From an uncultured cyanobacterium (GTDB lineage Bacteria > Cyanobacteriota > Cyanobacteriia > CACIAM-69d): a DNA stretch of 34,464 nt. The stretch's first letter is position 1. Each line of letters opens with the position of its first letter. Made by a program: the position numbers and the translations under genes. The notes under the pieces were generated by a model, which saw nothing but the letters and a program-made list of their open reading frames with translations, ran no database searches and was not told where the DNA came from. Location of the stretch: assembly GCA_937883785.1 (NCBI GenBank), contig CALGDE010000087.1:1-34464 (forward strand), given 5' to 3'. Positions 25,719 through 33,984 of this stretch are shown in pieces.

Positions 25719-27633
25719 AAAAATCGCCCGCAGAATCGCTCGTATTCCCACTATTCCAGGTCGCGCCGTTCGTCTTTGGCAACGGGAAGGAACATCGGGA
25801 GTGCGCGAAAAAATCCTTGACAAGCTATTTCCAAACCGCCCTAAATTCGACGACTGGGAACAATATCACGCAGGGTTACGCCCCCATGTTCGCCGACAGT
25901 TTCGGCGGCGTTTGGATCAGCTAGAAAATCCGCCGCGCCTATCAATAGTTATGCCCGTTTATAACACCCCAGAACGGTGGCTACGGGAGGCGATCGCGTC
26001 GGTACAAAACCAACTTTATCCCCATTGGGAGCTGTGTATTGTTGATGACGCATCACCGAAAAAACACGTCATCAAACTATTAGAAGACCTATCAAAAGCC
26101 GACCCGCGCATTCGAGTACAGCGCCGCCACCAAAACGGCGGAATTTCTGCGGCGTCTAACGATGCTTTAGCCATGGTCAATGGCGAATATATTGTGCTGA
26201 TGGATCACGATGATGTGATGCCGGAGCACGCGTTATTTCGCATTGCCGAAGTAATTCGCCAGGATAATCCCGACTTTTTCTACTCCGATGAAGCGTTAGT
26301 AACCCCCGATGGCGACGTTATTCAGTTTATGTTTCGCCCGGCATTTTCCCTGGAATTATTACGGTCCCATCCCTACATTGTTCACCTGGTAGGATTTCGG
26401 CGATCGCTATTAGAAAACATCAAAGGATTTCGCCCGTTCCTAACCGTTTCTCAAGATTATGATCTAATTTTGCGGGCATCAGAAAAAGCCGAGCGTATCT
26501 CCCATATTCCCGAAATTCTCTATTTGTGGCGGCAGCACGACACCAGCACCGGTCATGATCGCAAGTCCCAGGTTATGGAAATTTCCCAGGATTTACTGTC
26601 AGAACATTTACAGCGCAGCGGCGAAGCGGGGAGTATTTCCACCAGCTTCCGATTTAACTTTTTTCAAGTAAAATATCCCATCAAAAAATCGGTTAAAGTT
26701 GCCGTTATTATTCCCACTAAAAACTGCGGGCATCTTGTCAAACAATGCTTAGAAAGCTTTGCTAAATACCGAGGAAAAGTTGATTACGAAATCGTTTTGA
26801 TTAACCATCAATCTGATGATCAAGAAAGCATTAATTACTTTAATTCGATTCGCGATCGCCACACCGTTCTCTACTACGAAGGGGCGTTCAATTTCTCTGC
26901 CATTAATAACTGGGGCATTGAACAAATTCCTCTTCATTTTGATGAGTCCTTTACTCATTATTTATTTTGCAATAACGATATTGAGGCGATCGAAACGGGC
27001 TGGCTTGACCGCATGGTGGAGTATGGGCAAAAAGAGGATGTGGGCATTGTGGGGGCAAAGCTGTTGTATCCCGACGGTATTTCCATTCAGCACGCCGGCG
27101 TTTGTGTGGGAATGCACGGTATGGCGGAGCATTTTGCTAAGTTTATGCACGATCGCCTGCCCAACGGAGAACAGGAGCCGGGCTATGTGGGGGCGTTGAT
27201 TGCCAGCCATGAATTATCATCAGTAACCGCCGCCTGTTTATTAATGCGTCGCGATGCCTTTGAGGCGATTAATGGCTATGACGAAACCTTGGCGGTGGGC
27301 TTTGGGGACGTGGACTTATGTTTACGAACTCGAGCAGCAGGGTATCGGGTTATTTTCTGCCCCCAAGCCACTTTAATTCACCATGAATCTTACTCGCGCG
27401 GCAAGACATTCCAGGGCGATCCCCACCCAGAAGATTCGGCAAAATTCTTCAAACGTTGGAAGTCAATTATTGTTGCTGGTGACCCCTATTCCAACCCCAA
27501 TATTGCCATTTCTAGCCAAGAATGGGAGCCGAAAGAACGGTTAGAATTGCCCATCAAAACCCGATCGCGATGCTATGACTTAAACACCCATCAGTTTATT
27601 GGTCCCGACGCCCCATTCCAGGCTCCCGATTAG
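25711..27633 (+). CDS. Tandem-domain family 2 glycosyltransferase
   Basis: 640 residues, chosen GTG start overlapping the previous stop by 8 bases. The first GT2 domain begins at about residue 77 (LSIVMPVYNTPERWLREAIAS), has IVDDAS near 111 and the metal motif DHDD near 165. The second GT2 domain starts near residue 329 (VAVIIPTKNCGHLVKQC), with NNDIEAI near 420, TAACLLMRRDAFEAINGYDE and FGDVDLCLR near 533, the acceptor-site features of rhamnosyltransferase-like enzymes. Both domains look intact. Such double GT2 proteins add two sugars in O-antigen-like or exopolysaccharide assembly. The N-terminal 30 residues are Arg-rich, suggesting contact with the inner face of the membrane. Part of a four-gene translationally tight group. 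Confidence 0.9.
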   Translation: MIRKIARRIARIPTIPGRAVRLWQREGTSGVREKILDKLFPNRPKFDDWEQYHAGLRPHVRRQFRRRLDQLENPPRLSIVMPVYNTPERWLREAIASVQNQLYPHWELCIVDDASPKKHVIKLLEDLSKADPRIRVQRRHQNGGISAASNDALAMVNGEYIVLMDHDDVMPEHALFRIAEVIRQDNPDFFYSDEALVTPDGDVIQFMFRPAFSLELLRSHPYIVHLVGFRRSLLENIKGFRPFLTVSQDYDLILRASEKAERISHIPEILYLWRQHDTSTGHDRKSQVMEISQDLLSEHLQRSGEAGSISTSFRFNFFQVKYPIKKSVKVAVIIPTKNCGHLVKQCLESFAKYRGKVDYEIVLINHQSDDQESINYFNSIRDRHTVLYYEGAFNFSAINNWGIEQIPLHFDESFTHYLFCNNDIEAIETGWLDRMVEYGQKEDVGIVGAKLLYPDGISIQHAGVCVGMHGMAEHFAKFMHDRLPNGEQEPGYVGALIASHELSSVTAACLLMRRDAFEAINGYDETLAVGFGDVDLCLRTRAAGYRVIFCPQATLIHHESYSRGKTFQGDPHPEDSAKFFKRWKSIIVAGDPYSNPNIAISSQEWEPKERLELPIKTRSRCYDLNTHQFIGPDAPFQAPD

Positions 27634-27656
27634 TCCCTTTACTAGCAGTAACCGCC

Positions 27657-28217
27657 ATGACTGTAACCATTCCAGATGCGCCCTCATTCCAAGAAGCGAT
27701 CGCCTTAACTAATAAGTTAATCAAGGCAGCGGCTGATAGTAATGAGGATTTGGATCAAGGGGCGATCGCTAAATTAACCGGCAGCGTTAACGGGTCGCGG
27801 GGCTTTTTTGTGTCCTATCTCACGGTGGAAGAGTCGCCCGCTGCCCAGCCTACTGAACCGGTATTGGCCGCGCTGGCTAGCAACCCGGAAACAGTGAACG
27901 ACATCCTGGTGAAAAACGTGGTGATGGCGGCGGCGATGACGGTGACCCATGATCGCAACGGCGATCAGGCAATGGTGGCAGCGTCCCAGCGCACGAGTGA
28001 TCGCTCGGCAGCCCATGTGAATGCTCTGTTGGCGCGGACAGAGTTGGCGCGGACAGAAGCGACGGCGGATTTGGAAGTGCGGGTGCGCACCATGGGGCAG
28101 GCGCTGACCCATGGCACGGGCGATTATGCGGATTTTTTGGACAAGTGGAATTATGACGCTGAGCAGCGCATTGAGATGGCGAAGGCGATCGCCGCGATTA
28201 TGGATGATTTGGGCTAG
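27657..28217 (+). CDS. Unknown 186-residue protein in the glycosyltransferase operon
   Basis: No family recognised. The sequence is soluble, alanine-rich and mostly helical, with no signal peptide or membrane segment. Acidic overall. Notable segments are GSVNGSRGFFVSYLT in the N-terminal half, ILVKNVVMAAAMTVTHDRNG in the middle and DKWNYDAEQRIEMAKAIAAI near the C terminus. A short internal repeat LARTELARTEA appears near residue 124. It is 23 bases after the tandem GT2 stop and 5 bases before the next start, so it belongs to the same transcript. An accessory or scaffolding role in glycan synthesis is a guess from context only. Confidence 0.7.
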   Translation: MTVTIPDAPSFQEAIALTNKLIKAAADSNEDLDQGAIAKLTGSVNGSRGFFVSYLTVEESPAAQPTEPVLAALASNPETVNDILVKNVVMAAAMTVTHDRNGDQAMVAASQRTSDRSAAHVNALLARTELARTEATADLEVRVRTMGQALTHGTGDYADFLDKWNYDAEQRIEMAKAIAAIMDDLG

Positions 28218-28222
28218 CGACG

Positions 28223-29902
28223 ATGGGTAGCGACGGGCGATGGGGGCGGATGGCGATCGCCCTGGTGTTAATCCTGGCGGTGGTGTTCCGGCTGGCGGGG
28301 CTGTCTGGCAAGGTGTACTGGGGCGATGAGGTGTTTAGCTCCTTTCGGGTTGCAGGATTTACGCTGCCGGAGGTGGCAGAAATTTTGGCGGACGGTCAGC
28401 CGCGCACCCCCGCCGAGCTGCAATATTTTCAGATCCCTAATGGCGATCGCACCACCGCCGACACCGTTCGCGCCCTGGCTATCGACGATCCCCAACATCC
28501 GCCGCTTTATTTCGTCGCCCTCCGCTGGTGGCATCAAATTCTTGGTCCCGTCTTCGGTGACGGGCTTCCCCTACGGCGGCTCCTGTCCGTGGCGATCGGG
28601 CTAGCGGTGTTGCCCTGCGCCTACGGTTTGGCCTGGGAATTATTTGGGTCGCGGGTGATCGCCTGGACCGCCGTTGCCATCATCGGACTCTCGCCCTTCC
28701 ACGTGCTGTATTCCCTGGAAGTGCGCAACTATGGGCTGTGGACCCTGGAGATTGTCGGGTCGAGCTGGCTATTATTGCGCGCCCTACGCTTAAAAAATTC
28801 ACGCGCCTGGTTTGCCTATGCCCTTAGCGCCGCCAGTTTGTTGTACACCTTACTGTTCGGGCTGTTTACCCTAATGGGTCATGGCGCATTTGTGGGAATT
28901 GCCGCTATCCAACGACAGCTCCGGCGATCGCAATTTATCGGTTTTATCTGCGCGATCGCGATCGCCCTGTTCCTATGGCAGCCATGGCTACGCATCATCA
29001 TCATCGGCTTCGGCACCATCACCCAAACCACCGGATTTACCAGCCTGCCCGTCTCTCCAGCGATGCTGATCCAAAACTGGGGTTTAAATTTAGGGCGCTT
29101 GTTTATTGATTGGGATTCCCAGGGGCAGATTTTTCCCGCCGATTGGTCCTTAGCACCCGGTTTAGTCATTGGAGCGATCGTCGCCACTGCCGCCCTCACC
29201 GTTATCGCCGCCGCCGATTTAAACCGCTGGCAAGAAACAAAGAAAAATCCAGAATCCGGCATCAAAAGCCTAGCCCTCTGGTTCCTTCTTACCCTAATCT
29301 TTGCCCAATTCCTGCCTCTACTCATGCTAGACCTGCGCTCCGGCGGCTTCCGGTCCGGCGTTACTCGCTATTGGGTGCCTTGCTATTTGGGGCTGCAACT
29401 GCTGATCGCCTTCTATCTAGGACGGCGACAGTTCTGGGTACAGCAGCAAAACTGGGGGCGATCGCTCCTGGGATTAATCCTCGCCAGCCAAATTATTTCC
29501 TGCACTGCCAGCGGAATCGCCAACACCTGGTGGGTCGAACAAGGCAGCTACGACCATCCCGCCGTCGCCGACACCCTTAACGCCATCCTAGCCCCCGGCG
29601 ATCCCTATCCCTTAATCCTCAGCCAAGCCTATATCCCCCGCCTAATCTCCCTTAGCTATCAACTGCGCCTCGACGCCAGAATCGCCATTATCCCCGACGG
29701 CAACATCAGCATCGTCACCGACAGCCAGCCCAGCGATTTCCTGCTTTATCTTTACCGCCCGTCCCCAAAATGGCTCGCCCAAATCCAACAGCAGTACCCT
29801 GGGGCGATCGCCCAGCCTGTCTACCAATCTCCGCCACAGTTTCCATACCTCCCTCCCCTCGCTAACCATAGCGCCGTCCAAATTTATCAGCTAACCCTTT
29901 GA
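28223..29902 (+). CDS. GT39/ArnT-like polytopic membrane glycosyltransferase
   Basis: 559 residues with about 11 hydrophobic segments. After the first helix (IALVLILAVVFRLAGL) comes GKVYWGDEVFSSF with the Asp-Glu pair at residues 35-36, the catalytic acidic motif found in the first periplasmic loop of GT-C enzymes using lipid-linked sugars (GT39, ArnT, PMT). An early periplasmic loop carries DDPQHPPLYF, also typical. The C-terminal 120 residues are soluble and less conserved. The enzyme would transfer sugars from a polyprenyl-phosphate donor outside the cytoplasm, complementing the cytosolic GT2 and GT4 enzymes upstream. It begins 5 bases after the unknown 186-residue protein. Donor and acceptor cannot be deduced. 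Confidence 0.85.
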   Translation: MGSDGRWGRMAIALVLILAVVFRLAGLSGKVYWGDEVFSSFRVAGFTLPEVAEILADGQPRTPAELQYFQIPNGDRTTADTVRALAIDDPQHPPLYFVALRWWHQILGPVFGDGLPLRRLLSVAIGLAVLPCAYGLAWELFGSRVIAWTAVAIIGLSPFHVLYSLEVRNYGLWTLEIVGSSWLLLRALRLKNSRAWFAYALSAASLLYTLLFGLFTLMGHGAFVGIAAIQRQLRRSQFIGFICAIAIALFLWQPWLRIIIIGFGTITQTTGFTSLPVSPAMLIQNWGLNLGRLFIDWDSQGQIFPADWSLAPGLVIGAIVATAALTVIAAADLNRWQETKKNPESGIKSLALWFLLTLIFAQFLPLLMLDLRSGGFRSGVTRYWVPCYLGLQLLIAFYLGRRQFWVQQQNWGRSLLGLILASQIISCTASGIANTWWVEQGSYDHPAVADTLNAILAPGDPYPLILSQAYIPRLISLSYQLRLDARIAIIPDGNISIVTDSQPSDFLLYLYRPSPKWLAQIQQQYPGAIAQPVYQSPPQFPYLPPLANHSAVQIYQLTL

Positions 29903-29934
29903 CGGCTCTTGACAGCTTCCTTGCTTCGGCTCTT

Positions 29935-30822
29935 TTAGTCCGGGTTTTGGTCCCTGGGATCTTGGGCGATCGCCTCAGCCACCGCTCGCACCCTAGCTTG
30001 CGTCAACCCCGTTGCCCGGCACACCGTCTCCACATCCAGCCCCGCCAGCAACATCCCCCGCGCCGCCTCGATCAGCCCCTGCTCGATTCCCTGTTCAATC
30101 CCCTGCTCGATTCCCTCTTTGATGGCATAACTCATCTGTCCCTGGGCATCGAGCAGCTTCATCCGTTGCTTTTCCGCCAGCTCATATTCTTCCTGAGAGA
30201 GCTGACTTTCGTTGGCGAGCGCAAAAGCATCATCAAAATCAGACCCCGTCAGCACCTCCGGCACCTGGTCAACCTTTCCCGCCTGCTGAATAAAATATAG
30301 CCACAGCTCACTGCGCTTATCCAGCTGCTCCGGCAACTTAGGCAACTCAGCAAAAATCAGCTCCAGATGGTCGCTACAGCACCTTCCCGTATTGGCATCC
30401 AAAAGCTGATAGCGGGTGATGGGATTGGACTCGCCGTCGTCGCTGGGAAACAGGACAAAGTCGGTGATTGTAACTGAAATAACCGGCTTCAAACATAAAT
30501 ATCCTTCGCCGCGCTTAAGCTGACTGACGTAGGCTTTGGCGGTGTTATAAACCACTCGTTCGGCGAAGGCTTCCACCGGCAAAATTTGCATCTCGATAAT
30601 GACAATGGTTTCGTCGTCTAGGACGGCTTTGATATCGAGAATGCTTTGCTTGAGGCTGTAAAGATCGGGGTTTTGGTACGGATCAATGATTTCTAGATCG
30701 GCGATGCGAGGCTCATTGTCATAAATAATCGCGTTAAGGAATTTTCGCAAAATTGGCTTGCTGCGGCTGGAGCCAAAAATGCGCTTAAAACCAAAATCGG
30801 TGCGAGGATCTACGAAGCCCAT
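29935..30822 (-). CDS. Rpn-family PD-(D/E)XK nuclease (recombination-promoting nuclease / transposase-like)
   Basis: 295 residues; start is the ATG opening MGFVDPRTDFGFKRIFGS, the canonical beginning of the family, rather than the TTG 24 bases upstream. Nuclease core features are ILDIKAVLDDETIVIIEMQI (Asp, Glu and Gln of the PD-(D/E)XK fold, about residues 65-85) and ERVVYNTAKAYVSQLKRGEGY. In Escherichia coli, Rpn proteins promote RecA-independent recombination and sometimes mobility; cyanobacteria carry many copies. The C terminus has a repeated GIEQ unit encoded by a 12-bp tandem repeat (about 30079-30116), followed by a small helical DNA-binding-like end (ETVCRATGLTQARVRAVAEAI). It appears full length. 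It lies opposite the glycosyltransferase operon, beside MITE-like copy B. Confidence 0.88.
   Translation of the reverse strand: MGFVDPRTDFGFKRIFGSSRSKPILRKFLNAIIYDNEPRIADLEIIDPYQNPDLYSLKQSILDIKAVLDDETIVIIEMQILPVEAFAERVVYNTAKAYVSQLKRGEGYLCLKPVISVTITDFVLFPSDDGESNPITRYQLLDANTGRCCSDHLELIFAELPKLPEQLDKRSELWLYFIQQAGKVDQVPEVLTGSDFDDAFALANESQLSQEEYELAEKQRMKLLDAQGQMSYAIKEGIEQGIEQGIEQGLIEAARGMLLAGLDVETVCRATGLTQARVRAVAEAIAQDPRDQNPD
30079..30116 (-). repeat. 12-bp in-frame tandem repeat coding GIEQ units
   Basis: Three 12-base units (CTGCTCGATTCC, CTGTTCAATCCC, CTGCTCGATTCC on the plus strand) encode repeated EGIEQ-type residues in the Rpn-like protein. Such repeats vary in number between Rpn copies and could alter length by slippage. 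Confidence 0.8.
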
Positions 30823-30895
30823 GGTGCCATACAAAAAAGACGCCAATTTGATTCTGGCACAGGTTATGGCTCCCTCTGATCGGGTTTATTTCCCA

Positions 30896-31021
30896 GGGCG
30901 TGTCGTCAATTACAGTGCCAGAAGCCTGACATGGTGGGAAGTGCATGCTCTTTCAGCACAAGACATATTGAGGCTGAAACCCTCACCGCCACTGACTTTT
31001 AGGCTTAGATGATGACAGCCC
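30896..31021 (+). mobile_element. MITE-like repeat, copy B
   Basis: 126-bp sequence running from GGGCGTGTCGTCAATTAC to GATGATGACAGCCC. It aligns with copy A (17702-17828, opposite strand) over its full length, with gaps of one or a few bases. Terminal inverted repeats are imperfect. No matching target duplication is visible next to this copy. It sits in the gap between the Rpn gene start and the end of the DUF1838 gene, and contains no frame of interest. Confidence 0.7.
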
Positions 31022-31048
31022 TTGGGGATGTCCCCTAGATGTACGCCT

Positions 31049-31996
31049 CTAAACGCACTCATTTATTGGGAAGCGATCGCCCTCTAAATAAGCGTCAAAA
31101 TTGTCCTCGAAGTAGCGCCAGGAGGTCATATTGATTTTCTGGGTAAAGTTGTCAGGGGCGTGGCGATATTTCGGTAGTCGCTGCTCAATTTCCTGGCGCA
31201 ACATTGGCGACAGTTCGTCATAGCCCGATACCCGCCGACCATAAGCGTGATAAACCAACTGTCCTTGCAAATCTCCCATCTTCATCCACGGCAACCAGGG
31301 ACCAATACGATTCCACGCCAGGGTCATCGTATCCACCGTCGCTCGCTGCGGATCCTGTAGTTCATCGAGCGGCACCGTGATTTGGAAAAACTCCGACGCC
31401 ATGTAATCGGGGCTGGGGCTGTAATCGCGGAACTGGGGGTTGTTGCCCAGGGGATTGGGATAGGTAGGAAACATTTCCAGCACAAAAGACGCCGAATTCC
31501 CCGCCTGACGCGCTGGAATGGGATAGCGCAACTGATGCTGCACGGGATCATTAGCCACGTGCATCACCGTTAAAGATTCTTCCGTCCAAGGATTTTTCCA
31601 GCGATGGATCAACTCCCCCGACACCGGATCCGTGTAGTAATTCAACTCCCGCGTCACCAAACACCACACGCCGTTTTCGTCCTGAATTCCCCGCGCCACG
31701 TTCATTCCGGTGATATTAAACAGCCGCTCCTGGGGACGCCCCGGCACCATGGCATACACCGATCCGGTCCACTCGATAAATACGTCCTGCCCGTCAATTG
31801 CCGCCCGTGCCTTCAAAAATTCCCGAGGCTCAAACAGGATCGCCCCTTGCTGAGGTGCCATAATTCCCCGCGCTGCCTTACTGGGATTTACCTGTTTAGG
31901 GGCGGTTTTCGTGGCGGTTTTCGTGGCGATCGCCCCAGGGGAAGTACCGGTCATTGAAACAGCAGCAGAAGGAGACACAGCGTTTTGGCGGCTCAT
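31049..31996 (-). CDS. DUF1838 family protein
   Basis: 315 residues from the ATG opening MSRQNAVSPSAAVS, chosen because GAGGAA lies about 8 bases upstream; the frame is open further but is atypical. Residues about 55-315 match the DUF1838 family by recall: EWTGSVYAMVPGRPQERLFNITGMN, VWCLVTRELNYYTDPVSGELIHRWKNPW and VMHVANDPVQH, then GPWLPWMKMGDLQGQLVYHAYGRR. The family is common in cyanobacteria and some proteobacteria, with no established function. The first 45 residues are low-complexity (Ser/Ala/Thr/Lys), with a repeated ATKTATKTA encoded by a short duplication near 31905-31925; this could be a flexible linker. Divergent from glgC across 446 bases. Confidence 0.8.
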   Translation of the reverse strand: MSRQNAVSPSAAVSMTGTSPGAIATKTATKTAPKQVNPSKAARGIMAPQQGAILFEPREFLKARAAIDGQDVFIEWTGSVYAMVPGRPQERLFNITGMNVARGIQDENGVWCLVTRELNYYTDPVSGELIHRWKNPWTEESLTVMHVANDPVQHQLRYPIPARQAGNSASFVLEMFPTYPNPLGNNPQFRDYSPSPDYMASEFFQITVPLDELQDPQRATVDTMTLAWNRIGPWLPWMKMGDLQGQLVYHAYGRRVSGYDELSPMLRQEIEQRLPKYRHAPDNFTQKINMTSWRYFEDNFDAYLEGDRFPINECV

Positions 31997-32442
31997 AAAG
32001 AGGTTCCTCGTTTCTAGTCGGGTTAGCGACGGAATTAGCTGATTGGAAAAGTCAGTTTGGAAAAACCAGCTCATGGGCGATAACCCCATGGAAAACAAAC
32101 TGACCCTGCCTGTTATTCTTTGCCTATCCATTTTGGTGAATCAGCCAGAAACGGGAGAACAGGCGAGCAAAAGTCAACTAAATCGCAATCTTATTTAACT
32201 TATGTTAGCGAATGTTAACCGTATTGCCGACTACTAAATATCGCTTCCCGGTTAAAGCTCCGTTGAAGGACAGAGGCGCGATCGCAAAATCCCCTTAACA
32301 TCGCCATAAACTCAAGAGAAACTAGCGGTAAAAAGCATCAATAAAATCCTCCTTGGGGATCAAAAATCCTGATTTTCCTTGCCAAGAGCGACCTGCAAGC
32401 GGACACTAGTCTTGAACCGTGGGCAGCACCAGAGGTCGCGTT
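31997..32442. other. Intergenic promoter region between DUF1838 gene and glgC
   Basis: 446 bases between divergent genes. No gene is seen. It must hold the promoters of both. An AT-rich stretch near 32190-32240 is the most likely site of basal elements, but I cannot define a convincing -35/-10 pair. A HIP1-like GCGATCGC occurs at 32278-32285. Confidence 0.5.
32431..32435 (+). promoter_or_regulatory. Ribosome binding site deciding the glgC start
   Basis: AGAGG is 7 bases before GTG 32443. This GTG gives a 429-residue protein that begins as cyanobacterial GlgC does; the GTG 24 bases further upstream would add 8 residues with no ribosome site. Confidence 0.7.
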
Positions 32443-33732
32443 GTGAAACGAGTACTAGGCATCATTTTGGGTGGTGGAGCCGGCACCCGTCTCTACCCTT
32501 TAACAAAACTCCGAGCAAAGCCAGCCGTTCCCTTGGCTGGTAAGTATCGGTTGATTGATATTCCCGTTAGTAACTGCATCAATTCCGAAATTAATAAAAT
32601 CTATGTTCTAACCCAGTTCAATTCCACGTCCCTAAACCGTCATATTTCCCGGGCGTATCCCATGTCTGGGCTCACTGACGGCTTTGTGGAAGTGTTAGCC
32701 GCCCAGCAAACGCCAGAAAATCCCACCTGGTTCCAAGGCACTGCCGACGCCGTTCGTCAGTATTTGTGGCTGTTTTCGGAGCTAGATGTGGATGAATACG
32801 TCATCCTGTCTGGGGATCACCTTTACCGTATGGATTACAGCGATTTTGTGCGCCGTCACCGGGACACAAATGCTGATATCACCCTATCGGTAGTGCCTAT
32901 GGATGAAAGCCGCGCTTCGGATTTTGGTTTGATGAAAATCAACGATGCCGGTCGCGTAGTGGACTTCAGTGAGAAGCCTAAAGGGGATGACCTGAGAGCA
33001 ATGCAGGTTGACACCCAAAGTTTGGGGCTTTCGGCAGAGAAGGCGACCAAGATGCCTTACATTGCCTCGATGGGAATTTACGTCTTTAAAAAAGAAGTTC
33101 TAATCGACTTGCTAAAGTCTTCTCCCGATAGCACCGATTTTGGTAAGGAAATTATCCCTGCGTCCGCCGGAGACTATAACGTCCAAGCCTATTTGTTTGA
33201 TGGCTATTGGGAAGATATTGGAACCATTAAGGCGTTTTACGAATCTAATTTAGCCCTGACCAGTCAGCCTGCTCCGGCCTTTACGTTTTACGACAATGTG
33301 GCTCCGATTTTCACGCGATCGCGATATCTACCGCCCACAAAAATCCTCGATTGTCAGGTAACTGAGTCGATGATTAGTGAAGGTTGCATGGTGAAAGATT
33401 GCCAAATTCAGCGCTCTATTTTGGGCGTGAGATCGCGCGTGGGAGCCGGGTCGGTGATTGATAATTCCCTGCTAATGGGGGCGGATTATTACGAGCGCCG
33501 CGACGAGCGATTTGAGTTGATGACCCAGGGTAATATTCCCATTGGCATCGGTTCGAATACTACCGTTCGGGGGGCGATTGTGGATAAGAACGCTCGCATC
33601 GGCAACGACGTGCAAATTATCAACAAAGACCGTGTTGAAGAAGCTAACCGTGAAGACGAAGGCTTTATGATTCGCAGCGGAATCACCGTCATTGTGAAGA
33701 ATGCGGTAATTCCTGACGGCACCATCATTTAA
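32443..33732 (+). CDS. glgC: Glucose-1-phosphate adenylyltransferase (ADP-glucose pyrophosphorylase)
   Basis: 429 residues, the usual length for cyanobacterial GlgC. It makes ADP-glucose from glucose 1-phosphate and ATP, the first committed step of glycogen synthesis and the donor for GgpS. The GTG start gives [30 protein letters not shown] with the pyrophosphorylase loop GGGAGTR. Other signatures are [19 protein letters not shown], the [12 protein letters not shown] metal-binding site, SDFGLMKI and [10 protein letters not shown] near the glucose-1-phosphate pocket, and the C-terminal left-handed helix ending in [18 protein letters not shown] and [12 protein letters not shown]. The 3-phosphoglycerate-activation residues typical of the cyanobacterial class reside in this C-terminal part. 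A strong bidirectional terminator lies downstream. Confidence 0.97.
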   Translation: MKRVLGIILGGGAGTRLYPLTKLRAKPAVPLAGKYRLIDIPVSNCINSEINKIYVLTQFNSTSLNRHISRAYPMSGLTDGFVEVLAAQQTPENPTWFQGTADAVRQYLWLFSELDVDEYVILSGDHLYRMDYSDFVRRHRDTNADITLSVVPMDESRASDFGLMKINDAGRVVDFSEKPKGDDLRAMQVDTQSLGLSAEKATKMPYIASMGIYVFKKEVLIDLLKSSPDSTDFGKEIIPASAGDYNVQAYLFDGYWEDIGTIKAFYESNLALTSQPAPAFTFYDNVAPIFTRSRYLPPTKILDCQVTESMISEGCMVKDCQIQRSILGVRSRVGAGSVIDNSLLMGADYYERRDERFELMTQGNIPIGIGSNTTVRGAIVDKNARIGNDVQIINKDRVEEANREDEGFMIRSGITVIVKNAVIPDGTII

Positions 33733-33877
33733 GCGTCTTCTGATGCGGGCTTAGTCAAATAGATAACTCCGAACACACACACATCCTTTTCGAGCTTTAC
33801 TAGGCAATTTTTTATAATGATTTTTTGTCGAAAGTTTTTATAAAAATTCGGTTATCAAAGTAGCTAGAAAAACAAAG

Positions 33878-33925
33878 AAAAAGGGCAGTAACTTAGCGAA
33901 CAAAGCGTAAGTTACTGCCCTTTTT
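33878..33925. terminator. Bidirectional rho-independent terminator between glgC and cupin gene
   Basis: Arms AAAAAGGGCAGTAACTTA (33878-33895) and TAAGTTACTGCCCTTTTT (33908-33925) pair perfectly over 18 bases around a 12-base loop. The T-run follows the stem on the plus strand and the A-run supplies one on the minus strand, so it can stop both converging genes. Confidence 0.92.
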
Positions 33926-33984
33926 TAAGGGTGTTTTATGGCTAATTCATGTTATTTATGCCCAATCCATCAAGCCTTGCTGTG

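Noticed and set aside
29899-30300. 133-codon plus-strand frame opposite the Rpn gene
   Set aside because: Antisense shadow over the 12-bp repeats of a recognisable nuclease gene.
33878-33925. CRISPR-like or attachment-site reading of the repeat at the end of glgC
   Set aside because: It is a single inverted repeat with T-run, a terminator; no spacers or further copies nearby.
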